A stretch of 16,103 nt of DNA, from positions 9,456 through 25,558 of the forward strand of contig DCGN01000162.1 of assembly GCA_002315275.1 (NCBI GenBank). The letters run 5' to 3'. The translations under genes and the position numbers were made by a program. Under the pieces are notes generated by a model. It did not search any database, had not been told where the DNA came from, and saw only the letters and a program-made list of their open reading frames with translations. Origin of the DNA: Clostridiales bacterium UBA1777. GTDB taxonomy: Bacteria > Bacillota > Clostridia > Oscillospirales > Oscillospiraceae. Shown one piece after another: positions 1 to 7,904 of the stretch. Every line of letters begins with the position of its first letter. Position 1 is the stretch's first letter.

Positions 1-3000
1 AACGGCGGTTTCGTCAGTCGGCGGGGGAGTGAGCGCCCTCTCGCGGGCATTATCGAGCCACATATAGCCCGTGCCGCATTCGGCCGCAATATAGCCGAAG
101 CGCCCGTTCGTGAGAATGTTCTGCCATGGCTTTGCGGGAAGACTGTTTTTCACGGTGAATCTGAAATAGCCCGTGCCGGAGGTGTATTCGGGACAGGAGC
201 GGGAACGCGCTTTTCCCGCGGGCGGCAATTTGAGCGGGGACGCAGCCGTTTTCTCCGAGCCGATGCAGACCGCGCTTCGCGCCGAGACGGCAGGCAGCGC
301 ACGAAGCGGCACGAAGTGGATCCCCGCGGGAGCATTCACGAGTGCGTCAAGCCCCCATTTTGAGACAAGCGCCTCTATCCTGCGGCGCGCGGGCTGAGAA
401 TACTCGCCTATGCTGTCCGTGAGATAGACAAGGTCTGTATCAACGCCGCAGGCCTTCAGAAGGCAGAACCTTGCAGCAAGCTTTTCAGCCTCGGAGGCAT
501 CGAGACGGCACGATATAATAGGATGATCACCCGAGATACCGTACTCCCAAAGCGCACTCTTAGGCGGGGCGGCGGAGATACGGGGACTCAGAATATCGGG
601 AAGCATGTCGAAGGACGCGCTTATCTCGGCGTTTGACATTCCGAGCTTTGACGCCGCCGCGCCGAGCATATTGCCGGCATCGGTATCGCCGGAGACAAGT
701 ATTCTTTCTGCCGCCGCGACGGCACCGTGCCTGTCATTCGCGAGGCTTATCGCGAGAACGAGCGTGTTTTCCTCGACACCGTTTAACGGCACGGACGCGC
801 TGACTGTTATATGCGGGTTGAGAAGCCAGCCCGGACTTTTGCTCTCGTCGGCCGCAAAGCTTGCGGGCAGAGAGGCGGCAACGCACAGCCACAGCTCACG
901 CTGAGAGCCCTTTTCCACGCGGCGGACGAGAAGCTTTCCGTCTTCTTCAAAGGCATAAAGCCCGAGCCTCCAATATGCGCAATGGTTAACATAATCAGTA
1001 AATGGGGCGAGGATCGGAATAAAGTCGACAGCAATATCGGCAATGGCGCGGTCCTTAGAGTACAGCTTGAAGACGCGGAATTCGCCCCAGTCTCCCGCGG
1101 CACAGCCTGCCGATAATTCGCAGGATATTCCGCCGATATTGCCGCGAAAGCTGCATTTGTCCTCGGCATAGCTCCACGTTTCGACGGCGCCGGGAAAGAG
1201 CGGGCGGCCGTTGAGATACGTGCTCATGCTTGAGTTATAAACGGCTGTATCGCGGAGAGACGAGGAAGATTTACATAAAGAAGTAAACATAATATTATAT
1301 ACTCCGTTGGAGAGCAGACACGCGGACCCGGCATCGTCATTTATCCCGTGCCGCTCCCAGCGCGACTGAGATTGCGACCTTTCGGGGCGGAGCGCCGTCT
1401 GCTCCGGGAGAACGGCGGCATTGTCGGGCAGCTGCTCCTGCAGGAAAAGCGTGTGGGCGGCGATATACGGGACGGACATAAAGCGCGAGACGATGCTTTT
1501 TTCGCATAGACAGTTTGCCGCGGCAATGATGCTCATGCCGACGTGGTGCGCCATGCTGCAGTGCACGCGCTCTCCGTATTCCGAGCGGCATCTTCCGGGC
1601 GTGAGATCTATCGCCTCTATATAACCGTACCGACCGAGCGCTCCGAAGTGCTGAAGCCTTTTGAGATTTCCGACGGCGCTGACGGGGTCAACGGCTAGGG
1701 CAAGAAAGCTGCTGTAAGGAGAGATGACGGTGTCATTATCCATGCCGGTGTGAAGCGACAGCGACTGACAGCCGTGTGCCTTGTATTTATAGTTGAGTGA
1801 TCTGTCGAGCGAGAAGAACGCGCTTTCGGACATGCCCCACGGCTTGCCGGGCGGCATACGGCGCTGCTGACAGTAGAGGCAGAAGCGGCAGCTTTCGTAT
1901 ATGAGGCTTCCGCGGAAGAGCGGCAGGAAAAGCTCCGGCATCAGATATTCGAACATCGTGCCCGTCCAGCTGGCAAGGCCGCGGAAGCTGTCTTTCTTAA
2001 GCTGGGCGCGGCTGAGCTTCTTCCAATGCTCCGCAGGCACGTCGCCGCGAGATACGGAGAGATAGCTCGTGAGCATGGCCTCGGACGCCATGAGATCATA
2101 CCATCCGCCCGCGCCTCTTTCTTTGACCGTGTCGTAACAGATATAGAAGAGACCCTTTCGCTTGTCGTAAAGAGGGTCGAAGCGCATATTCGCGGCATGG
2201 CGGTCAAGCCTCGCGGCAAGCTCCCGGTGCCCGTATTCCGCGGCAGCCTTTGCGGCAACAAGAAGGCAGGCGCATAGATTGCCGCTGTCGACCGTGGAGA
2301 TGAACTCCGGCTCAAGAGGCTTGAGAGTGCGCGTGTCGTACCAGTTCAGAAGATGCCCCATATGCTTCGGCATTTTCGAGATAGCCGCCTCAATGCGGGA
2401 TATATATTCCGCGGCATCGGCGCTTGAGATGATACCCATATCGCAGGCCGCGGCGGCAGACACCATGGCAAGGCCGATATTCGTCGGCGATGTCCTGTGC
2501 GCCGCGCCTATAGGGGGTTGGGTCTGAAGATTGTCGGGCGGGAGATAGTTGTCCTCGGCTGTGGACAGCTCCCTGAAATACTTCCAGCTCTCTGCCGCAC
2601 GGGTGCGCAGCAACCTTTCGTCGGCGGGAGAAAGCGTCCTCTCCGAGTGAGCGGGCAGAGCGAGAGCAGCGGCGGCAGCAGGGGCAAGAATCCACATCAG
2701 CCCTGCGGAGCGGCCGATTATAACGCGGCTGAAGATGAGCGCGGCAAGTCCGGCTGCTATCGAAAACCACATTGTGGCGCTATATTTTCCGAAGCCTCCG
2801 CGGGATGCATCGCTCTGTGCCGCGGTCTGCCACTCAAGCAGGCGTTTTTTCGAAACGAGCATGCGCCAGAGCGAGGTCAATGCGGAGGTGAGCGTGACGT
2901 ATGCCTTGTACGGCAGGAGCCAAAGCTCCGTGAAGCAGCGCACTATTGCCCCGCCGATGCCTGAAAGCATACGGGAATAGCGGCGAAGACCGTGCATATG

Positions 3001-5097
3001 CCGAAGCTCCGCAACGGATATGAAAAGCTCGCACAGAAGAGCGCAGAGCGCGGCGAGAGCGGCAAGGGATATGCCTATATCGGGCAGAATAAAGCCGAGA
3101 AATATCGCAATAAAAGTCGCGAAGGGTATCATACTGCGGCGGAGAGAATCAAAAAGCCGCCATCTGTCTATCGCACGCAGAGCTCTGCCGCGACGTAAAA
3201 GCCAGGGCGCATTCTGCCAGTCACCGCGTGTCCAGCGCCCGAGACGCTTGAAATAGCTCAGCGGCCGCGAGGGGAAGGCATCAGAAAACTGAATGTCGCC
3301 CATATAGCCGCCGTGCAGTATCGCGCCCTCGAGCGCATCGTGCGAGAGGATGAGCCCGTCCGGAAAGTCAGAGGTGCATTCGCAAAGGGCGCGCGCGTCT
3401 ATGATCCCCTTGCCGCAGAAGCCTCCGTTATCAAACGCGTCCATGTACAGCTCACCGCACAGCGCGCCGTACGGATCGCAGCCGCCCGCGCCGGCGAATA
3501 TCAGGGCAAAGTCAGTTGCGCAGGCTGAGGCAAGCTCAGTGTCGATGCGCGGATGGATTATGCCGTAGCCCGACGTGACGGTGTGCGTTTTTTCATCGAT
3601 AACGGGGCGGCAGAGCGGGTGGAGCATCGCGCCGATGAGCTTTCCGGCCGCACCGGGGTAAATGCGCGTGTCGCTGTCGAGCGTTATAATGTACCGGGTG
3701 CCGTGAAGCGCAGAGCCGTCGCCGAACGCGGTGAGCTCCGAGGGGCGGCCGAGAAGGAGCTTAGCAAGCGCGATGAGTGCGCCGCGCTTTCGCTCGAAGC
3801 CGGTGTATTTTTCGCCGTCAAAGCGGCGTTCCCGGGTAAAGAGGTAAAACCCTCCGCCGTATTTGCGGTTCAGCGCGCTTACCGCATTCGTTGCAGCATT
3901 GATAACGGCCGCGTCTGCGTCGGCGTGAACACAGTCCGCAGAGGGCAAATCGGCGAGAATGCCGAAAAGAAGCTCTTTCCCCTCTGTCTTAGACACGAGC
4001 CTGAGCTCTTCAAGCTTTTCGGCGACACCGCGGGCGGCAGCCTCGTCGGTAAGGAGCGCCGAGATAACACAGACTGTTCTGCCCTCGGCGGGAACGCCGG
4101 CAGATACGTCCATCTGAGGGATGGATCGCGGGACGGTAAAGCGGATGACGGCACAGTCGATAATGCGCTTTACGAGCTCCGAGGAGGGGAGAAGCAGGAG
4201 AAGCCCCGCGAGCGGGCTTTCGGTTATGAAGGCAGCAAGCAGAGAGAAAAACACTGTCAGCAAAACGTTTGAGGCGATATACAGCCCACCGGAGGGCTTC
4301 CTGTCATTGAACAGATAGAAGCCGATGTGCCTGCCGTCCCTCTCGGCCTCAAGCATGAGCTTTTCGGCAAGCCGGGACTCCTCCTTACCCTCAAGCTCCG
4401 CGAGCTTCTCGAGGCGCAGAAGATAAGCGAGCCTCGACGCCGCCGTCATGCGCGGATAATCGCCGGTGGGGTCGCGCATAAAAACGCGGTTCGACGTGCT
4501 CACGTCCGAGAAGAGCTTGTCAAAATCAATGTCCGGCAGAATGCGGAGAGAACCGAAAAGCGCCTCAAGCACCTCGGCGTACGGGGAGAGGTCTGCCGAA
4601 TACAGCATTTCCGATGACACCTCGCAGATACAGCCGATCAGCGCGTATCTCAGCGCGGCGGGAAGCGCTCTGAGCTCTCTGCCCTTGAGCGGGGCGGTGC
4701 GCTGAAAGCCGGAGAGGTATTCGCGGATACGCTCCTCGGATACTTTGCCGTGACCCGAGCGGACAAGACCTCGCGCGAGCGCGATAATAAGCACCTCTCC
4801 GCCGGAAGCCCTCAGCTCGCCGCAGGCCTTGAGATCGCCGAGAGCCGAGCGGTATTCCCGCTCGGCAAGATAGCGGTTGTCGATGAGCCACTCGCAGGCT
4901 GCGGGAGCGGAGGCATCACCGCAGCGCCCTTCAACTGCGCGGATATTGCTTTCAAGCCGAGCCATGACGCGCTTAAAGGCTTTTGAAACTGATGCGGAGG
5001 ATACCGTGCCGGATACGGGCAAAAGCTTTGCTGCGGATGCCGCGTGATTGGCAAGAGAAGCTGCGTCAACGAGTGGTATGCCTTTAAATAATTCCAT
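1..5097 (-). CDS. Cyclic beta-1,2-glucan synthase, NdvB/Cgs type (partial, C-terminus outside window)
   Basis: Large inner-membrane enzyme that polymerises glucose from UDP-glucose into beta-1,2-glucan, cyclises it and controls its length. The minus frame is open for 1,699 codons from ATG 5097-5095 to the window edge, with no stop. Residues 1-260 are helical without membrane spans; hydrophobic segments lie near 270-312, 645-690 and 765-815. The GT84 domain has TLDSDT (DSD 474-476) and RWTRGDWQ (621-628), its QxxRW-like end. From about 850, YLPPDN and AHRTSPTNIG open the PF10091 domain, recently classed as the GH189 cyclising transglycosylase; it keeps Glu in GMSESAF (E1091), Glu in YIEAID (E1161) and AHHVGMS (HH 1184-1185). 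GH94-like sandwich sequence follows from about 1240, with GTGYMW near 1679. Known Cgs proteins have about 2,800 residues, so the GH94 phosphorylase core is probably missing off the left edge. A weak GGAG lies about 8 bases before the ATG. Family assignment is firm; the product is inferred. Confidence 0.9.
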   Translation of the reverse strand, partial: MELFKGIPLVDAASLANHAASAAKLLPVSGTVSSASVSKAFKRVMARLESNIRAVEGRCGDASAPAACEWLIDNRYLAEREYRSALGDLKACGELRASGGEVLIIALARGLVRSGHGKVSEERIREYLSGFQRTAPLKGRELRALPAALRYALIGCICEVSSEMLYSADLSPYAEVLEALFGSLRILPDIDFDKLFSDVSTSNRVFMRDPTGDYPRMTAASRLAYLLRLEKLAELEGKEESRLAEKLMLEAERDGRHIGFYLFNDRKPSGGLYIASNVLLTVFFSLLAAFITESPLAGLLLLLPSSELVKRIIDCAVIRFTVPRSIPQMDVSAGVPAEGRTVCVISALLTDEAAARGVAEKLEELRLVSKTEGKELLFGILADLPSADCVHADADAAVINAATNAVSALNRKYGGGFYLFTRERRFDGEKYTGFERKRGALIALAKLLLGRPSELTAFGDGSALHGTRYIITLDSDTRIYPGAAGKLIGAMLHPLCRPVIDEKTHTVTSGYGIIHPRIDTELASACATDFALIFAGAGGCDPYGALCGELYMDAFDNGGFCGKGIIDARALCECTSDFPDGLILSHDALEGAILHGGYMGDIQFSDAFPSRPLSYFKRLGRWTRGDWQNAPWLLRRGRALRAIDRWRLFDSLRRSMIPFATFIAIFLGFILPDIGISLAALAALCALLCELFISVAELRHMHGLRRYSRMLSGIGGAIVRCFTELWLLPYKAYVTLTSALTSLWRMLVSKKRLLEWQTAAQSDASRGGFGKYSATMWFSIAAGLAALIFSRVIIGRSAGLMWILAPAAAAALALPAHSERTLSPADERLLRTRAAESWKYFRELSTAEDNYLPPDNLQTQPPIGAAHRTSPTNIGLAMVSAAAACDMGIISSADAAEYISRIEAAISKMPKHMGHLLNWYDTRTLKPLEPEFISTVDSGNLCACLLVAAKAAAEYGHRELAARLDRHAANMRFDPLYDKRKGLFYICYDTVKERGAGGWYDLMASEAMLTSYLSVSRGDVPAEHWKKLSRAQLKKDSFRGLASWTGTMFEYLMPELFLPLFRGSLIYESCRFCLYCQQRRMPPGKPWGMSESAFFSLDRSLNYKYKAHGCQSLSLHTGMDNDTVISPYSSFLALAVDPVSAVGNLKRLQHFGALGRYGYIEAIDLTPGRCRSEYGERVHCSMAHHVGMSIIAAANCLCEKSIVSRFMSVPYIAAHTLFLQEQLPDNAAVLPEQTALRPERSQSQSRWERHGINDDAGSACLLSNGVYNIMFTSLCKSSSSLRDTAVYNSSMSTYLNGRPLFPGAVETWSYAEDKCSFRGNIGGISCELSAGCAAGDWGEFRVFKLYSKDRAIADIAVDFIPILAPFTDYVNHCAYWRLGLYAFEEDGKLLVRRVEKGSQRELWLCVAASLPASFAADESKSPGWLLNPHITVSASVPLNGVEENTLVLAISLANDRHGAVAAAERILVSGDTDAGNMLGAAASKLGMSNAEISASFDMLPDILSPRISAAPPKSALWEYGISGDHPIISCRLDASEAEKLAARFCLLKACGVDTDLVYLTDSIGEYSQPARRRIEALVSKWGLDALVNAPAGIHFVPLRALPAVSARSAVCIGSEKTAASPLKLPPAGKARSRSCPEYTSGTGYFRFTVKNSLPAKPWQNILTNGRFGYIAAECGTGYMWLDNARERALTPPPTDETAV

Positions 5098-5147
5098 AGA
5101 AAACTCCGAAAAATGAGATATATCCAACAGTTTTCCCAAGCTTGGCA

Positions 5148-5177
5148 GATATATGCAAAATTTATTTTATCTGACAA
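5148..5177 (-). promoter_or_regulatory. Possible sigma-A promoter of the glucan synthase gene
   Basis: On the minus strand TTGTCA (5177-5172, five of six consensus bases) is followed after 18 bases by TATATC (5153-5148, four of six). It would start transcription about 45 bases before the ATG. The -10 box is poor, so this is only a candidate. Confidence 0.35.
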
Positions 5178-5194
5178 GAAAAAATACTTGACAG
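5171..5194. repeat. Inverted repeat spanning two divergent -35 boxes
   Basis: CTGACAAG (5171-5178) and CTTGACAG (5187-5194) are inverted copies matching at seven of eight positions around an A-rich 8-base centre. Each arm contains the -35 box of one divergent gene. It may simply be two back-to-back -35 boxes, or it may be an operator for one regulator acting on both genes. CTTGACAG occurs again at 5233-5240 in the ylxM leader. Confidence 0.4.
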
Positions 5195-5216
5195 CAAGAA
5201 AAAAGAGGTCTATACT
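5188..5216 (+). promoter_or_regulatory. Strong sigma-A promoter of the ylxM-ffh-rpsP-khpA operon
   Basis: A perfect TTGACA at 5188-5193, a 17-base spacer and TATACT at 5211-5216 (five of six). Transcription should begin near 5223, giving a 30-base leader with AGGAGG at 5239-5244, eight bases before the ylxM ATG. Confidence 0.85.
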
Positions 5217-5252
5217 CTGCAAAGGTAAAAAGCTTGACAGGAGGCGGTTCGC

Positions 5253-5609
5253 ATGGCAGATGACAGACTGATGCAGTCCATGCTGCTCGATTTTTACGGC
5301 GAACTGCTGACGGAAAAGCAGCGCAGGTGTTATGACCTGCATTTCAACGAGGATCTTTCTCTTTCGGAGATAGCCGAGGAGTGCGGTGTTTCGCGCCAGG
5401 GTGTCTGGGATAATATCCGCAGAGCCGAGGCTCTTTTAAAAGAGACCGAGGAGAAGACCGGCCTCATAAGCCGCTTCGAGAGCACAAGGCAGAAGCTCGA
5501 TGAGCTTTATCCGATGCTCTGTGCGCTCAGAGATATGCCTGCCGACAAGGTAGGGAAGTCCGTCGAAGAAGTTATCCGCATAGTAGACGAGCTCCGCTCG
5601 CAGGAATGA
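5253..5609 (+). CDS. ylxM: YlxM/UPF0122 family helix-turn-helix protein, SRP-associated
   Basis: A small cytoplasmic protein of 118 residues, the usual length for the UPF0122 (YlxM/p13) family. It is encoded next to ffh in most Firmicutes and is thought to help or modulate the signal recognition particle; in streptococci it was reported to bind SRP components. Residues about 19-60 form a sigma-70 region-4-like helix-turn-helix, including LTEKQRRCYDLHF, LSLSEIAEECGVSRQGVWD and the basic recognition end NIRRAE. The tail is a charged helix. The start is fixed by AGGAGG eight bases upstream. The stop lies six bases before the ffh ATG, so the two are co-transcribed. DNA or RNA binding cannot be decided from sequence. 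Confidence 0.93.
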   Translation: MADDRLMQSMLLDFYGELLTEKQRRCYDLHFNEDLSLSEIAEECGVSRQGVWDNIRRAEALLKETEEKTGLISRFESTRQKLDELYPMLCALRDMPADKVGKSVEEVIRIVDELRSQE

Positions 5610-5615
5610 GTTAAT

Positions 5616-6989
5616 ATGGCATTTGAAAGCTTATCCGAAAAACTGAGCGCGGCATTCAAAAAGCTGCGCGGCAAAGGCAGATTGACCCCTGCCGATGTAA
5701 AGGAAGCTATGCGCGAGGTGCGCATGGCACTTCTTGAGGCTGATGTCAGCTACAAGGTAGTCAAGGACTTTACGAAGTCTGTCACGGAGCGTGCATGCGG
5801 AGCGGACGTGCTTGAGTCTCTCTCTCCGGCGCAGATGGTTATCAAAATAGTCAATGAGGAGCTCTGTGCCCTGATGGGCGGAGAGAACCGCAAGATAAAC
5901 ATCGGCAGCAAGTCACCGAGCGTTGTTATGCTGGTCGGCCTTCAGGGTGCGGGCAAAACAACGAACGGCGCAAAGCTCGCGGGCTATATGCGCAAGCAGG
6001 GCAAGCGCCCGCTTCTCGCAGCGTGCGATATCTACCGCCCAGCCGCTATAAAGCAGCTTGAGACGGTCGGCGCGCAGCTTAATATCCCGGTTTTCCAGAT
6101 GGGGCAGACGAACCCCGTTGACATAGCAAAGGCCGCCGTGGAACACGCCAAGAAGCACGGCAATGACCTCGTCTTCCTTGATACCGCAGGCCGCCTCCAT
6201 ATTGACGAGGAGCTTATGGATGAGCTTAAGAACATCAAGGCCGCAGTTGAACCCGCAGAGATAATGCTCGTTGTCGACGCGATGACAGGTCAGGACGCTG
6301 TCAATGCCGCATCCGCCTTTGATGAGGCGCTCGATATCACGGGCGTTATGCTCTCAAAGCTTGACGGTGACGCAAGAGGCGGCGCGGCACTATCCATCAG
6401 AGCCGCGACCGGCAAGCCGATAAAATTCGTCGGCATGGGCGAGAAGCTCGATATGATCGAACCCTTCCACCCCGACAGAATGGCATCGCGTATCCTCGGC
6501 ATGGGCGATATGCTCACGCTTATCGAGAAAGCACAGCAGAGCTTTGATGAAAAGAAGGCTCAGGAGGCTGCGGAAAAGCTCAGATCCAACCGCTTCACTC
6601 TCAGCGATTACCTCGAGCAGATGGCTCAGCTCAAGAGCATGGGCGACCTTGAGAGCATAGCGGGCATGATCCCCGGTCTGGATGCGAAGGCGCTGAAGGG
6701 AGCAAAGGTCGATGAAAAGGCCATGGCTCATCAGGAAGCCATAATCCTCGCGATGACGCCCTCCGAGAGAGAAAACCCCTCAGTACTCAACAGCAGCAGA
6801 AAAAAGCGCATCGCGGCCGGCTCCGGCACATCGGTCGTAGATGTAAACAGACTCCTCAAGCAGTATGAAGCCATGCAGACGATGATGAAGCAGCTCTCAG
6901 GCAAAAATATGAAGAAGTTGCAGAAGAAGTTCGGCGCAATGGGCGGCATGGGAGGCTTCGGCGGCGGTTTCGGCGGCCTCGGCTTCTGA
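5616..6989 (+). CDS. ffh: Signal recognition particle protein Ffh (SRP54)
   Basis: The SRP GTPase binds signal peptides and 4.5S/6S RNA and, with FtsY, delivers ribosomes to SecYEG at the membrane. At 457 residues it has normal length. The N domain is residues 1-95, with the ALLEADV motif at 38-44. The G domain carries the P-loop GLQGAGKTT (108-116), DIYRPAA (138-144), DTAGR (189-193) and SKLDGDARGG (247-256). The M domain (about 295-436) has the finger region and the RNA-binding helix-turn-helix with KKRIAAGSGTSVVDVN (396-411), ending in a Met/Gly-rich tail GGMGGFGGGFGGLGF. The P-loop has Ala where Ser is more common (GAGKT), a harmless variant. AGGAA inside the end of ylxM serves as a modest ribosome site and suggests coupling. 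The SRP RNA gene was not found in this window. Confidence 0.98.
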   Translation: MAFESLSEKLSAAFKKLRGKGRLTPADVKEAMREVRMALLEADVSYKVVKDFTKSVTERACGADVLESLSPAQMVIKIVNEELCALMGGENRKINIGSKSPSVVMLVGLQGAGKTTNGAKLAGYMRKQGKRPLLAACDIYRPAAIKQLETVGAQLNIPVFQMGQTNPVDIAKAAVEHAKKHGNDLVFLDTAGRLHIDEELMDELKNIKAAVEPAEIMLVVDAMTGQDAVNAASAFDEALDITGVMLSKLDGDARGGAALSIRAATGKPIKFVGMGEKLDMIEPFHPDRMASRILGMGDMLTLIEKAQQSFDEKKAQEAAEKLRSNRFTLSDYLEQMAQLKSMGDLESIAGMIPGLDAKALKGAKVDEKAMAHQEAIILAMTPSERENPSVLNSSRKKRIAAGSGTSVVDVNRLLKQYEAMQTMMKQLSGKNMKKLQKKFGAMGGMGGFGGGFGGLGF

Positions 6990-7054
6990 TAAAATGCTTA
7001 CATTCGCAAAAGGCGATTGTAATATACGAATATTTACATGGAGGTGAATATAGA

Positions 7055-7291
7055 ATGGTTAAGATCAGACTTCGCAGAATGGGTGCAAAGAAGGCTCCCT
7101 ACTACCGCATTGTTGTTGCTGATTCCCGCTGCCCCCGCGACGGCCGCTTCATCGAAGAGATAGGCATGTACGATCCTATGGCAGAGAGCGACAAGCTCAA
7201 GGTCGATATGGAGCGCGCAAAGTACTGGATCGAGAACGGCGCACAGCCCACCGATACAGTCCGCGGCCTGCTTAAAAAGGCAGAGGCATAA
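7055..7291 (+). CDS. rpsP: 30S ribosomal protein S16
   Basis: S16 binds 16S rRNA early in 30S assembly. The 78-residue product has the family start MVKIRLRRMGAKKAPYYRIV and the conserved segments GRFIEEIGMYDPM and ERAKYWIENGAQPTDTVRGLL. A strong GGAGGTGA at 7040-7047 precedes the ATG by seven bases. It follows ffh after 65 bases that hold no clear terminator, so it is read from the ylxM promoter, perhaps with extra initiation that cannot be seen. A 5-base pair ATTCG/CGAAT in that gap is too weak to call. KhpA follows after 18 bases. Confidence 0.98.
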   Translation: MVKIRLRRMGAKKAPYYRIVVADSRCPRDGRFIEEIGMYDPMAESDKLKVDMERAKYWIENGAQPTDTVRGLLKKAEA

Positions 7292-7309
7292 TAAGGAGTA
7301 TCTACCGGC

Positions 7310-7543
7310 ATGAAGGAACTTTTGACCTACATTGTGCAGAGCCTGGTAGAACATCCGGATCAGGTCTCTGTGACCGAGCGCAAAGCTGACGGCGAGACGG
7401 TCTATGAAGTCCGCGTTGCTGACGGCGATATGGGCAAGGTCATCGGTCGGCAGGGTAGGATCGTTAAGCAGATCCGTATTCTTATGCGGGCCGTTGCCCA
7501 GAGAAAGGGCAAAAAGATTTCGGTCGATATCGTTGACGACTGA
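7310..7543 (+). CDS. khpA: KH-domain RNA-binding protein KhpA (YlqC)
   Basis: A small RNA-binding protein of 77 residues made of one type II KH fold. The loop that grips single-stranded RNA is seen as GKVIGRQGR, containing the GxxG signature GRQG. In pneumococcus and other Firmicutes KhpA pairs with KhpB (Jag/EloR) and affects cell elongation and division through RNA binding; KhpB is not in this window. AAGGAG at 7293-7298 lies 11 bases before the ATG. The gene between rpsP and rimM in many Firmicutes is this one; here it is the last gene of the operon, followed 20 bases later by a terminator. Confidence 0.95.
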   Translation: MKELLTYIVQSLVEHPDQVSVTERKADGETVYEVRVADGDMGKVIGRQGRIVKQIRILMRAVAQRKGKKISVDIVDD

Positions 7544-7562
7544 TTTTCCCAGACAGTGAAAA

Positions 7563-7594
7563 GACAGCGCTGAGGCGCTGTCCTTTTGCTTTTT
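7563..7594 (+). terminator. Rho-independent terminator of the SRP/S16 operon
   Basis: Eight-base-pair stem GACAGCGC (7563-7570) with GCGCTGTC (7575-7582), TGAG tetraloop, then a T-rich run (TTTTGCTTTTT) at 7584-7594. It lies 20 bases after the khpA stop and ends the operon. Confidence 0.92.
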
Positions 7595-7628
7595 ATAGGA
7601 TTATTTGAAAAAGAGTGAAACATTTTGC

Positions 7629-7661
7629 CCTCTCCGATCGTATTATTATCGGAAAGAGAGG
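7629..7661 (+). promoter_or_regulatory. Possible hairpin covering the ribosome site of the 51-residue peptide gene
   Basis: CCTCTC (7629-7634) can pair with GAGAGG (7656-7661), which is the Shine-Dalgarno core of the next gene. CGAT (7635-7638) continues the stem with ATCG (7648-7651), leaving a four-base bulge GAAA and a 9-base loop. This would hide the ribosome site unless opened. No good promoter was found between the preceding terminator and this point, so the transcript that would carry it is unknown. Confidence 0.4.
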
Positions 7662-7668
7662 TGCGGAA

Positions 7669-7824
7669 ATGAAGAGACTGATCGGTGTGCTGCTTGTTGC
7701 CGTTGTGATGACCGCAGTTTTGTTTACGGTCAGCCGTATGTCCTCATCGGGAGGAGATGACGCTGCCGCCGCACGGAGTGAGGAGACTTTCCCGGTGACG
7801 GTGAGCCTGATTCCCGGGCAGTAA
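7669..7824 (+). CDS. Orphan small membrane-anchored or secreted peptide (51 residues)
   Basis: Not recognised. The 51-residue product starts MKRL, has a hydrophobic segment at about residues 4-21 (IGVLLVAVVMTAVLFTV) and then a short polar, acidic tail with SSSGGDDAAAA and a hydrophobic end VTVSLIPGQ. There is no lipobox cysteine. It could be an uncleaved membrane peptide with a 30-residue outside tail, or a signal peptide with a short mature part. The start at 7669 is chosen over the in-frame ATG at 7615 because GAGAGGTG lies just upstream and the hydrophobic segment follows directly; the earlier start would put 18 unlikely residues before it. It sits alone between two terminators, which supports a separate short transcription unit. 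Function unknown. Confidence 0.6.
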   Translation: MKRLIGVLLVAVVMTAVLFTVSRMSSSGGDDAAAARSEETFPVTVSLIPGQ

Positions 7825-7873
7825 CGGACACGGTGTAATGTCCCGCGCGGTGCTTAAAAATATCAACGACACG

Positions 7874-7904
7874 GCCTGCCGCGGCTCAGCCACGGCGGGC
7901 TTTT
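7874..7904 (+). terminator. Rho-independent terminator after the small peptide gene
   Basis: A 12-base-pair GC-rich stem, GCCTGCCGCGGC (7874-7885) with GCCACGGCGGGC (7889-7900), with one C-A mismatch, one G-T pair and a 3-base loop TCA, followed by TTTT at 7901-7904. It lies 50 bases after the stop codon. Confidence 0.85.

Noticed and set aside
3553..4272. 239-codon open frame on the plus strand
   Set aside because: It lies wholly inside the conserved GT84 coding strand of the glucan synthase on the other strand, has low-complexity Arg/Gly/Ala/Glu composition and no recognisable domain; a shadow of GC-rich codons.
5190..5342. Minus-strand start of a 176-codon frame (4812-5342) overlapping ylxM
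   Set aside because: It crosses a strong promoter and the opposite strand of two well-supported genes, with no domain.
6990..7054. Possible leader regulator or promoter between ffh and rpsP
   Set aside because: Only a 5-base pair (ATTCG/CGAAT) and no acceptable -35/-10 pair were found.
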